Positions 1 to 10,000 of a DNA stretch of 64,000 bases are shown here, piece after piece. This DNA is from Nakaseomyces glabratus (taxonomy: Eukaryota > Ascomycota > Saccharomycetes > Saccharomycetales > Saccharomycetaceae). Made by a program: the position numbers and the translations under genes. The stretch is from contig NC_088955.1 in assembly GCF_010111755.1 (NCBI RefSeq), forward strand, positions 124,001 to 188,000, read 5' to 3'. Under the pieces are notes generated by a model that made no database searches, had not been told where the DNA came from, and saw nothing but the letters and a program-made list of their open reading frames with translations. How positions within the stretch are numbered: the stretch's first letter is position 1; each line of letters opens with the position of its first letter.

Positions 1-189
1 GGCTCTTCCAAGCCAGCCGCAACAACTGCCAATGCTTCAACCACCAAGCCAGCGGCAGCTACTGCTGCAGCCAACGACGATCTAATGGATTTGTTTGGCC
101 CTTCAAAGACACCAGTAGAGGAAGTCAAGAAGCCTGCAAAGAAGGATGCGTTTTCAGATCTGTTTGCTAGCTCGAAGTCTTTGATATAG
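1..189 (+). CDS. ENT5: ENT5 3' end (epsin-like clathrin adaptor), truncated by window edge
   Basis: Frame 1 is open from the first base to TAG at 187-189 and gives the last 62 residues of a protein. It is rich in Ala, Lys, Thr and Pro and contains two short acidic/hydrophobic boxes, DDLMDLF and AFSDLF. These resemble clathrin-box and adaptin-ear-binding motifs seen in tails of epsin-like adaptors. The identity rests mainly on synteny: the neighbour is GIR2 (YDR152W), and in S. cerevisiae the next gene, convergent with it, is ENT5 (YDR153C), which acts in trans-Golgi/endosome clathrin traffic. The membrane-binding ENTH/ANTH part lies outside the window. Another adaptor tail cannot be excluded from 62 residues. 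Confidence 0.72.
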   Translation, partial: GSSKPAATTANASTTKPAAATAAANDDLMDLFGPSKTPVEEVKKPAKKDAFSDLFASSKSLI

Positions 190-542
190 ATCTGCTAGCA
201 TTACGGGAATATATTAATCGAATCGGTATAAAGTCGTTAAGAGAGAAACGGCAGGCTTCCAGATGGTTTATGTCTTGGAACAGGATTTTCGAGACTACTG
301 TGCATAACATACCGTGTTGCCTAATCGATTCTGTGCCTTTACTCACATTTTAAATTGCTTCAAAAGTGGTCCAGAAAATCCCTATATCTCTGTTTAAAAT
401 CTTTTTGTATTGGTATGTAAAGTAAATAAGTAATATTGAGAATGTACAAAGGAAATGCAATAGTTGCGTGAAACTATGAGTACGATGCTAATTGTTCTTG
501 TATTTATGGGGGCAGACATTTGTATATATGGCTGAACTAGAC
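190..542. other. ENT5-GIR2 convergent 3' intergenic region
   Basis: This is 353 bp between two convergent stop codons. It is AT-rich with poly(A)-signal-like words near 410-440. No gene, repeat or RNA was recognised. Confidence 0.6.
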
Positions 543-1325
543 CTACAAATCGTCTTGCAATTTAGTAGCGACCTCCTGGACATCCGTGTCGTCGATGTCA
601 TCCAGAGTACCTTCGATACCTTGCTCGAACATCTGTTTACCCGTGAGTCTGCCATGGTGTGCTTGCAATCTTCTCTCCTCATCACGCTTATCCAAGCCGT
701 GCTCCTGTCTGAACTTGGTTCTCCAGCCGAGGAAGGACTCTCTAGTGACTTTTGTACCGTGGAACTTGGCCTGCTCTTCTTTCTCACGCTCCTGCAGCTC
801 CTGGTCGTGCTGTTTCTGCTTCAAGGTCAGTTGCTCCAGGAAGTAGTGCTCGGCTTTCTCCTTGATGGAGGATATCAGCGCGAAACACATCTGCATACCG
901 GAGAGCATGTCCGTCTCGATCTGCTCTTCCAGCTCCGCGACCAGCGGACCGCTCACGTAGTCAGCAATGGAGATCGTGTCGGGGATATTCTCGTACTTGC
1001 TCATCAGCCTGTTACCGTGCTCATCGTACTGTTGCTCGTCCTCGTCCTCGTCCTCTCCTTCCCCTTCATCGTCGCTGTTAAGCAACGTCTCTTCGACTTC
1101 TATGCTGATCACAGGGTTCACATCAGGGTACTCCTCTGGCAGCTGAAACGTACAGTGCAAAGTGTGGTCCTTAGACAAATGCGACGTGTCTATCAGCTCC
1201 TGCAACTCCAGCTTCAACTGCAACTCAAACTTCACCCCAGGGTACTCCTTCACCACTTCGAGCTCATCCGGGTATATAGACCGCAGAACTTCCAGCTCCT
1301 GCTCTTGCTCCTCTTTGTAATCCAT
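543..1325 (-). CDS. GIR2: GIR2: RWD-domain protein binding Rbg2 and Gcn1
   Basis: The 260-residue protein starts MDYKEEQEQELEVLRSIYP, the hallmark start of an RWD domain (about residues 1-115). An acidic, disordered stretch rich in Glu/Asp follows (about 90-110), encoded by a repetitive GAG/GAC tract near 1036-1065, then a charged helical C-terminus. Gir2 partners the DRG-type GTPase Rbg2 on translating ribosomes and competes with Gcn2 for Gcn1, damping the general amino-acid response. The ATG at 1323-1325 is chosen because it matches the conserved family start. Two in-frame ATGs lie upstream, at 1362-1364 and 1356-1358, and would add 13 or 11 residues. The length is near that of S. cerevisiae Gir2. 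PAC and RRPE motifs lie upstream. Confidence 0.92.
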   Translation of the reverse strand: MDYKEEQEQELEVLRSIYPDELEVVKEYPGVKFELQLKLELQELIDTSHLSKDHTLHCTFQLPEEYPDVNPVISIEVEETLLNSDDEGEGEDEDEDEQQYDEHGNRLMSKYENIPDTISIADYVSGPLVAELEEQIETDMLSGMQMCFALISSIKEKAEHYFLEQLTLKQKQHDQELQEREKEEQAKFHGTKVTRESFLGWRTKFRQEHGLDKRDEERRLQAHHGRLTGKQMFEQGIEGTLDDIDDTDVQEVATKLQDDL

Positions 1326-1419
1326 CGTCCCGCACACAGTTCCTCCTGCTTGGGCCATACACATCAAACTACAACTACTTCCTACTTACCACTATAACTA
1401 CTTTCTATGCGATTTCAGC

Positions 1420-1430
1420 TGAAAAATTTT
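1420..1430 (+). promoter_or_regulatory. RRPE motif upstream of GIR2
   Basis: TGAAAAATTTT is a perfect match to the ribosomal RNA processing element. It lies 95 bp upstream of the chosen GIR2 ATG. Confidence 0.6.
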
Positions 1431-1499
1431 TTGGCGATAAGCGGGCAAAATCACATGACCTATACAACCCCCCCGAGTTGAAAGAGCCAGGGAACAAGT

Positions 1500-1508
1500 C
1501 GATGAGCT
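1500..1508 (+). promoter_or_regulatory. PAC motif upstream of GIR2
   Basis: CGATGAGCT matches the core of the PAC element bound by Dot6/Tod6. With the RRPE 70 bp away it forms the typical ribosome-biogenesis promoter pair. Confidence 0.55.
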
Positions 1509-1766
1509 AAAGACTTCTGCCCTGCGATGGGAAGTGCCCATGCGATCTGCGATTCACCTCCAAGAGCATATATGTGAGGTGGTTATATGCTCAGCGATGC
1601 GTTATCGGCTGGGTGAAGTGGTGCCCAGGGTCAGGGTGCTCTTTGCCTTGATTAGCAATGGGCTTGCGGATGGGGGAATAGTGCAATGCTAAGATGGTGT
1701 GGTTGCGAGGTAGCAACTTTGATGGTTGTGAGATGGTGGACAGCCTAGAGCCCTTATCATGGGTAG

Positions 1767-1838
1767 TGCACCCACGTAGGTCATGATTGTGAGCTTTGTG
1801 CACCCAAATAATCGGAAATTGTGTAAAAGCTGGGTGTA
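1767..1838. promoter_or_regulatory. Three Aft1/2-type iron-responsive sites
   Basis: TGCACCCA occurs at 1767-1774 and 1799-1806, and TACACCCA on the minus strand at 1831-1838. All three match YRCACCCR, the Aft consensus. They start exactly 32 bp apart and lie 123-194 bp upstream of the CTH1/2 ATG. Confidence 0.65.
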
Positions 1839-1860
1839 GTAAAATATAGGTGATGAGCTC

Positions 1861-1872
1861 ATATATATATAT
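1861..1872 (+). promoter_or_regulatory. TATA box of CTH1/2
   Basis: An alternating TA run about 90-100 bp upstream of the ATG at 1961, just downstream of the Aft-type sites, fits a TATA element. Confidence 0.5.
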
Positions 1873-1960
1873 GGGGGGTTTTGTGCTCGAAACTTTGTAG
1901 TATTTCGAACCTTGTCTTGCCAGGACTTAGCACAAGCATAAGTATCAACCAAGTGTAGCG

Positions 1961-3322
1961 ATGAGTGATATTTATACGGAGTTCAGCGAGAGTGTCTTCT
2001 CGGAGAGACATGGACAGCACCAGTACCTGAAGATGGCCCATGCCAACATGTATGGGAATGGTGGTGCATCTGAGGTGCAGAATGTGGAGATCCAGCCCGA
2101 GGCCGATGACTACGAGGCCCGGATCAAAGAAATTGAGGAGTACTACTTGAAGACTTTGTTGAACGAAGAACCTTCGAAGAGGAACTCCGGGTATGTTGGT
2201 GCGTCTGGGATCAAGAGCGTGCCCTCCTTAGAGCTCGACGACCAGGCCAACCCAAGCAGCAGCTCTAGTGATGTTAGTATACAGGATATATCTACATCAC
2301 CAGGCATGATGTACTCGAAATTTAACACACATCTGGTCGGTAACAGTCCTGCAGTGTATGGTGCAGCAGCTAACAATGCCCTGTTTAACAACCTGAACAG
2401 CCTGAACGAATCTCAATATATTTATGGTAAGTCTATAAACAATGAGAGTTTATACTTCAGGCAACAACAGCAATTACAGCAACAGCAACAGCAGCAACAA
2501 CAGCAGCAGCAACTATTGCAACAACAGCAGCTACAGCAGCAACTGCAACTTCAACAGCAGCAGCCAACATTCCTTGATAGCAATGTACAGACAAACTATG
2601 CTAACCAGGAATTCGTGAACTCACAGGCCAATGTAACACCATTGAACTACACTAATATCTTTAACAATGAAATCTCTGCAAAGCCTGCCAAGACACATAA
2701 AATCAACCCATTTTTGCAAGACAAGCAAGTTTCACGTAAGTCTAACCTAGAAGTTGACATAAAGCATCATTACCAGGCTAATGCGCTTCCACTAACTTCC
2801 GAAAATCTACAGAAGATGCAGGACCTGAGTATTGACGACATGCCTATTGAAAGTATAAACCGCAAGAAGTTCCACATCCAAAAAACTACTGTGGACCCTA
2901 CTAAGCAGATCAACAGCGAGCCTAAGGTGAAAGAGCATCAGCAACAACAACAACAACAACAGATTAATAAGGGTTTGTACAAGACAGAATTATGTGAGAC
3001 TTTTACCACCAAGGGCTTCTGTAAGTATGGGAACAAGTGTCAATTTGCTCATGGCCTTCAAGAACTGAAATTGAAAAAGACCTCAAATAATTTCAGAACA
3101 AAGCCATGCATTAACTGGGATAAGCTTGGTTACTGCCCATACGGTAAGAGATGTTGCTTCAAACATGGTGACGACAGAGATATTCAAATTTATAAAAAAG
3201 CAGGCACCTATACTGCAAACCCTGATGGAAGTGATGCATCAGAAAGAAAATTAACAGAAGTACAGATAAAGCAGAAAAACTTACATGCAAACATTAAGAA
3301 ACTTCAAAAGATGACCTGGTAA
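1961..3322 (+). CDS. CTH1/CTH2: Cth1/Cth2 (Tis11) tandem CCCH zinc finger mRNA-decay protein
   Basis: The 453-residue protein has two C-x8-C-x5-C-x3-H fingers at about residues 339-405, each preceded by the family lead-in (LYKTELC and FRTKPC). This is the TTP/Tis11 RNA-binding module that recognises UAUUUAU elements and promotes decay of mRNAs for iron-using proteins. The N-terminal half is low-complexity, with a polyglutamine/leucine tract at about 168-205 and a second Q8 run before the fingers. Synteny (between GIR2 and NUM1) makes it the CTH1 (YDR151C) orthologue. CTH2/TIS11 (YLR136C) is its whole-genome-duplication sister, so function must be judged from regulation. Aft-type sites upstream and AREs downstream suggest CTH2-like iron control and autoregulation. 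Confidence 0.93.
   Translation: MSDIYTEFSESVFSERHGQHQYLKMAHANMYGNGGASEVQNVEIQPEADDYEARIKEIEEYYLKTLLNEEPSKRNSGYVGASGIKSVPSLELDDQANPSSSSSDVSIQDISTSPGMMYSKFNTHLVGNSPAVYGAAANNALFNNLNSLNESQYIYGKSINNESLYFRQQQQLQQQQQQQQQQQQLLQQQQLQQQLQLQQQQPTFLDSNVQTNYANQEFVNSQANVTPLNYTNIFNNEISAKPAKTHKINPFLQDKQVSRKSNLEVDIKHHYQANALPLTSENLQKMQDLSIDDMPIESINRKKFHIQKTTVDPTKQINSEPKVKEHQQQQQQQQINKGLYKTELCETFTTKGFCKYGNKCQFAHGLQELKLKKTSNNFRTKPCINWDKLGYCPYGKRCCFKHGDDRDIQIYKKAGTYTANPDGSDASERKLTEVQIKQKNLHANIKKLQKMTW
2461..2568 (+). repeat. CAG/CAA polyglutamine-coding tract
   Basis: A near-continuous CAG/CAA run, interrupted by Leu codons, inside the CTH1/2 gene. Mixed codons reduce but do not remove slippage. A second short CAA/CAG run lies at 2938-2962. 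Confidence 0.85.
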
Positions 3323-4076
3323 TGTGCTGATTATCAGTTCTAATCTGAAGTCGTGATTAGAAAAATCGAACTCTTCTGTGGAACTCCGCCAAATTTTAAT
3401 TTTATTATCATTTACTCATTCTTTTTTTGTTAGTTTTTGTTATTTTTTTGTCTTTTCCGATAAACATAATGGTATTTGATCCATTTCCAATTGTATTTTA
3501 AGTCTCTTTCCTATAAGAGGTTTTTTCAGTCATATTCAAGAGTAGTGCAAGGTACTTTTACTTCCATTTTGTTTGACATTGACTTTTATTGTTTTGAAAA
3601 GCTATTGCCCATCATTAGTGACAATTCCACACACATTCATTCTCCTCTGGTAGTGTTTGAATGGCTTCCCTTTCTTTTGTTGTTTCATAAAAGTTATGGA
3701 GCAAAAACTGAAAAAATATTTGAAACCGTTCTTTAGTCTGATCGTGTGGTTATTTATATTTATTACCCACTTTAATATTTATTATAACTATTATTATTAA
3801 TATAGTACAAGTTTTATGTTATGAGCGTTGTTAATGTATTTTTGAAATATATATACAGTTGTTATTCGAATTTTTGAATTTTGATATATTATTATCAAGA
3901 GTCCGCATGTTCGTGGTACTTAGTGTATACATGATGATATGAAAATTAAATAGTACAAATTTGGATATAGTGGTAAAGTACACTTTGCCAATCTAAATAT
4001 GGTCAGGCCCTCGTCATCGACTTATATTAATAACTAATAATTTTATACCTTTTCGCATAAGTAAACTCTCATATCT
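3323..4076. other. CTH1/2-NUM1 convergent 3' region
   Basis: This is 754 bp of very AT-rich DNA between two convergent genes. It contains AU-rich elements downstream of CTH1/2 (listed separately). An 86-codon open frame at 3476-3736 has no family features and is not called. Confidence 0.65.
3750..3782 (+). promoter_or_regulatory. AU-rich elements downstream of CTH1/2
   Basis: TATTTAT heptamers occur at 3751-3757, 3757-3763 and 3776-3782, the first within TTATTTAT. These are the binding words of Tis11-family proteins. They lie about 430-460 nt after the CTH1/2 stop and would act only if the 3' UTR is that long. Confidence 0.45.
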
Positions 4077-7000
4077 TTATTTTTTCACCCTATCTCTCAA
4101 CGAAGAGATAGATGGAGATCTCATAGTAGTCCTTGTACCTAGGCGGCCAGGTACATGTTGTCCTTGTCTTCCTAGAGGGAAGACTTTACCGGCGTACATA
4201 TCATTATCAGAATCTTCAACAATCTCATCATAAGGAATACCATCGATGCTTCTTTGAAGTAAGTAGCGCAAAGAATTATACCACACCATATGACGTTCTC
4301 TAGTTGGGCATGTAAAAATGACATTTCTGTCATCAGTGGTAACTACTATACTCTTGTAATATAGACCACTTGGGTGACTGCTATTGTCAGGAATTACAGA
4401 AACGTTCAAAATAGAAACACCTTTAGTCTTACTCTGAGCAGCATTTTCCATCACTGGATTGGTTTCGGACCAGTATAGAGTCATACTGTATGGATGGATC
4501 CAGAAATATCTTCTGTGTCTACCTTCACCACCGATATGTCCTAGTTTTGGGTAGTATTTGTACAAATATTCACCGATAACTGTCTGAGTCAATGCGGGTA
4601 TCATTGTCTTTTCGTTCATAGAAGCAATAGAATTCAAAGTGCCTAATGTGTCAACAGATGTAGAACGGTTCATTGGCGGTTTCTTTGCTGTACGTTTCGA
4701 TGGTGTGTGTAATGGTGATTGAGTTGGGGAAAATGAAAGTGGAGTGCTCTCTGATTTTACAGTACTACTCTCATTAAATGAAGTTCCACCGTATAGCGCT
4801 GATGAAATTGTATTTGGAGGCACTTCAGATGCTGGACTTGAAGGTGCAGTTTTACTTTTCAAAGGTAATTCACTAGCTTCAGATACCAGTGTGGAATCGA
4901 GATTGCTTGTGTTGTTGCGAGATGACAATGTTGTTCTTTTGATTGGTCTTGGGTTACTGCGAGCCAATAGTGTCATATAGTACATTCTAGGCAGAACAAC
5001 AACCTTCTTCGTGGTTGGGGTCTTGGCATAAGCTGTAGAAATGAAACATGTAGATGGAACCACTAGGAATCCCTGGCTACTTAATTCTTGCTTCATTTGT
5101 TCAACATCAGTTATATTAGAAGATTTAGCATTGGTCTCGATTTCAGCTGTTGACGATGGTGACTCCGTTGATTTTGCGTTTGTAATTTGTGACTTCAATT
5201 TCGAATATTCTGCTCTTGGTATAGCTACCAAATTGTAACGTATTTGAAGTAATTTGATTAGCTCTAGCTTTGTCTTTGGCTTTGATACCCTTTCCATATG
5301 TGAGGCATCATTCTTGTCCATGACAACTAGACCCAATTCTTTAGCTCTCGTGCGTAACATGTTTTCGTCAACCTTACCAATATCTATTTTCTTGTTGTCA
5401 GTCTTTAAGCTATTATACTCTCTTTGATCTATGGCGATTAAGCCATGAACTGGTGCCTTTTTGACAATTTCTAGACGTGTTATCTTTGGTATTGGTTTGC
5501 TTGCCTGTCTTTCCTTCGATAACAATGCTTTGTATGACTTTAGAGAAAGGACTATCAAACTTCTCTTGGAGGCTTCTTTCTTCAGGTCATCATCAGAGAG
5601 CTTTGCAGGATCTTCAAGGTCTTTCAATTGCTCTTGTGTCAGCAGGGATAAACCAAGTGTTGAAGCTATTTTTTGTAGTTCTTTTTCTGTTGGTTTTGTT
5701 GGTTTTGATGGCTTCCTAACAGACTTCAACTCCTTTAACTGCTTTTTGTTAATCAGTTCGTATTCTGTCTCCTTCAGTAACTCCTGCACGGTATTAATAT
5801 CAAGTTTATTAGGTATAGTTTTGCTCTGTGCTTTATGATTGTCTTGTGTAATTTTTGAGAGGTCTAGTGATGAGTGGTTTTCATGAGTATTAGTTAAAGT
5901 GGAGTTTGTGGCAGTGCTCTCTGAAGTCAAATCTGGTATATCAGATAATGGTGATGCACTTTTTCTCATAGGAGACAAGATATAACCGAGTTCTTTGGCT
6001 TTATTTGTAAGTTCCTCTAAAGTCAATGAAGAAGTATTTGAAGTCAAGAATGGTGATTTATTTTGAGTAAGGTTCTCCGATTTTTCTCCTGTACTACTAC
6101 TACTACTATCTTCAGCGGATTCCTCCTTCTCAACAAAGTTTAGTCTTGTACCACTAGAATTGCTTCTTAGATCAGGTGTTCTCTTTATCAAATCCATATC
6201 CATTTTAGTTGCTAGACTTTGTAATTCTTCATAAGTCAGTTTCACAGGTGATGATCTCTGTTGAATAAATTTGGAGTATGATTCTTTGTCAATTACGGTC
6301 ATATTCATCTCTCTTGCAGCACGATAAATTTCCTCTTTCTTTAATGCAGAGTCCTTTTGATTCTTGATCAAATTTTCGTATTCATCAGTAGGTAGTGTAA
6401 CGAAACCCAATGCCTGAGCATGTTCTTTGATTTTACCCGGTTGTTGTTTCTGTTCCTTAATGAGTTGTTCAAAATATTGTTTGCTGGCTTTAACTTTGGA
6501 AGAAGGAGATGTATTGTTTCTTTCTTGAAGTTTGATCTGAGCAATGAAATCATTCAATTCATCACTGGTAAAAACTTTCAGATTGTAGTTATGAGCATAG
6601 GATTTCAATTCTTCTTCTGTTGGATTTTCAGCCTTTTGCTTGACACTCTCCCATTTCTCTTGACGAACAATAACATAGTTCATGCTATGGATCTTAGATT
6701 GTAAGAATTCGAATGAAGGTGTTTCTGAGTTATTGACAAGTTCTCTGTACCGAGCCAATTCCACTATTTCATAACCAAGTTCTTTTGCACTGGCTTTCAA
6801 ATAATCCAAATCAGGTTGCGAAAGCATTGCTTGCATTGTTTCTGCTTCATTCTTTGCCATCAAAACCATAGACTCCTTTCTTGCCATGTTTCTTAAGAAA
6901 TCAATGGTTGGATTTTCTAATTGTCTCAATTTACATTGATAGTCTGTTTTGTCAACCAAAGTTTTATTTTGAAGCTCAGCATGCTCAATTAGATAGTCTT

Positions 7001-10000
7001 CTGTAGGGTTTCTTAGTTTATCTCTCAAATCATTTAGTTCATCTTTGTCGATTATTTGTTTGTTGATATTATTTGCCTTTGACTCTAAAAACTCTAAGGA
7101 TGGATTTTCAAAAATATCAAGTTTATACTGGAACTCTTCCTTATCTATTACAATTTTCCTGAATGCCTTAGCTTTTTCTTCCAAATATGCTAACTCAGGG
7201 TTATCAACGGATAATAACAAATTTTGATATTCATTATTGTTGACCATAATCATACCATTATCAGCTAATTTCTCGGATAAATAATCATTAGATGGGTTGT
7301 TATATCTATCCACACTATGTTCATATTCTTCCTTTGGAATTGCCACATAATTGAACTTCTCCAATGACGAAACTAGGTAATCTAAAGTTGGATATTCAAT
7401 CTGTTTTTGTAAATCGTTATATTCATCATTTAATAAAACAACAGATTGTAATGAGTTAGCGTACTGTTTGATCTCATCACCTGTAGGATTAGTAGTTTTT
7501 CTAATCAGCTCTCTAAATTCAACAAGATCCACAAGCTCTTTTCTTTGTCTTCTGGCCTTTTCTTTCAAGTAATCCAATGGAGGCTTTGCCATGTGCTCGT
7601 CTAGCTTAGTTTTCTCCTCAGAGGTCATTACAATACAATCGATCTTTTCAGCTGTTTCCTTTAGCATCTCGATAGTAGGTTGTTCTATTTGTGTTTGCAT
7701 TTCTTCTAATTTCTTAGTTTCAATGATACTACAATCATGTAAAGCTGCTTTTTCTCTAACGAAGCTTAATGGTGTATTCTTTATAAGTTCTTCGTTTCTA
7801 GAGTTTTCATTAGAATCAATCAACACAACATTGTACTTCTGAGCCTTTTCGATCAAGTAGTTTATATCTGGTTCCTCGAATTTTTTCTGTAATTCTTTGT
7901 GTTCTTCTAATGAATGAACCATGAAACCATGAGATTTCACACGTTCAATCAATTCATCAATAGATAGTACTGGTGAGGAGGCACTTTTCTCTAATTCTTC
8001 AAACTCTTCTTTTGAAACTGCACGTAGAGAGAATTTTTCACATAGTTTCATGGTATCATCCAATGATCCTCTTTCAAATACGGGTAAAGATAGTTTATTG
8101 TAAATATCTCTTTCAACCATCACATACCCTTCACTATCAAGACGTTTTCTTAGATCTTCCAATGACGAATTCTCTAACGTTGAATCGATCAATTCGTTAT
8201 ACTCAGATAATGGAACTGCTTTGAAACCAAAGGAGGCAATGTTTTCAATGGCTGCATTTTTGTCATTGGATTTCATTTTCATATCTTCGTATTCATTTTT
8301 ATCGATAACAACATGGTTATATGCTTCGGCTTTTTCTCTTAATATGCCCATTGAAGGATTTTCTGAAATTTCTTTTAGTGTTAAATACTCTGAATCTGGG
8401 ATTGCCACATATCCTACACCGGAGGCGATAGCAGCTAATTCTTTTGCTGTAGGTTCGTTAGTCTTTCTTAATAGATCATCGTATTGTTTAGTCTTTAGCA
8501 TTTCATACCCCTTGGCACTTGCTCTAGCTGATAAGAAATCGATAGGTGGGTCTTGAGAAATTTGCATCAATTCTTCGAATTCATCAGAAGAGATTAATCT
8601 TTGATCGTAATCCTCGGCTTTCTCCGTGATAAAATCTAATGAGGGTTGTTCCACAGATCTCTTGAGTTGGTCATAATCCGATACAGATACAACTTTATAG
8701 CCAGCTTCAAATGCCTTTTGATTTAAGAATTCCATGCTTGGATGTTTACTTGTATTTTCAAGATCTTCGAAGACTTCGGCAGGTATTATTTTCTGTTTCA
8801 TTTGTTCTGCTTTAGAGGTTAAGAACTCTAAAGAGGGGTTCTCCAAGCATCTCATCATCTCTTCATATTCTGCTGTAGATATTATCTTTTCATTAAACTT
8901 CTTTGCAGCTTCTTTGATAAAGGATATATCTGGGTTTTCAATCGATTCTCTCATATCATTTAAGGATTTCTTGTCAATCAATGTATGATTCAGATCATTG
9001 GCTCTTTCTTCTAAAAATTCTTTTGTGGGTGTGTTATAACTGGATTCTAGCATTTCATAACGCTCGGTTGGAATGGCGGTCATATTATTATTCCTCGCGA
9101 AGATCTTGATTAAATCTACAGATGGGTTCAGAGCCTTTTCCTTTAGATTTTCCAGATCATTCTTCTCAATGACATTAAGACCTATCTTCTCAGCAGTCTC
9201 CGATAGCTGAGCTCTGTTGGGGTTAAAGATTCTATTATTCATCTCGTTGTATTTATCTTCTGTTAAAATAATTCGACTATTCAACTGAGCAATCCATTTC
9301 ATCAACTTGATCTGTTGATCTTTGTTATCACTTGATAGCGAGTCCTTAACTCTTTCGATAGTGATCTCTGGATTTTTGACTTGTTCTCTTAAAGTCTCTA
9401 ATTCTTTTCTAGAAATGACTTCAAAATCTTCAGAATCATTGATTTTGTTTATTATAGATTCCAAGGGTAACGAGTTCAGTTTGTAACTCTCGGTGTCTTG
9501 ATCAATGGGTATCAATTTGCAATTGTGACTTTGAGCCATTGTTTCCAATTTTTCAATTGGCAAATCGTTATTGATCTCAGTTGCCATGGTATCTATTGAC
9601 CTAGTATCAAAGAAATCATCTTCAAGGTCACTTGTGTCCTCTTCTACCAATTTTTGCTTCTTCAAGAATCTCAGCAACCCATTTTTCAAAGTTGACAAAG
9701 AAGTTTCTAAAGAATTAACTTTCGAACTCAATTCATCGTTTTCATCGTTAAGATTTGATAATCTTTGTCTCATGGATTTTGATTCTTGGTCAATATTTGC
9801 GACGTGGGAACTTAGTTGTGATTGTAATTTTTGGTTTTCCAGTTTCAATACTTCGGACTCGGTTCTTATGGCATCCAGTTGTTCTCTTGTAGTTTTGTAA
9901 TTCTCGTCAAGATCGTTCTTTTCGTTTCTTATCAATCGAAGTGCGTTGTTGCAACTGTCCAAGTTAGCCTCTAGGTCCCAATTGAGATGTTTCAAGTCGT

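Larger units (their letters stand above)
1326..1960. other. Divergent GIR2-CTH1/2 promoter region
   Basis: This 635-bp divergent intergenic region holds RRPE and PAC motifs on the GIR2 side and three Aft-type sites plus a TATA run on the CTH side (listed separately). No further gene was seen; short reading frames here have no coding features. Confidence 0.7.

Noticed and set aside
492..1397. 301-codon plus-strand open frame opposite GIR2
   Set aside because: Its Leu-rich translation is the shadow of Gln/Glu-rich GIR2 codons; GIR2 has clear RWD homology.
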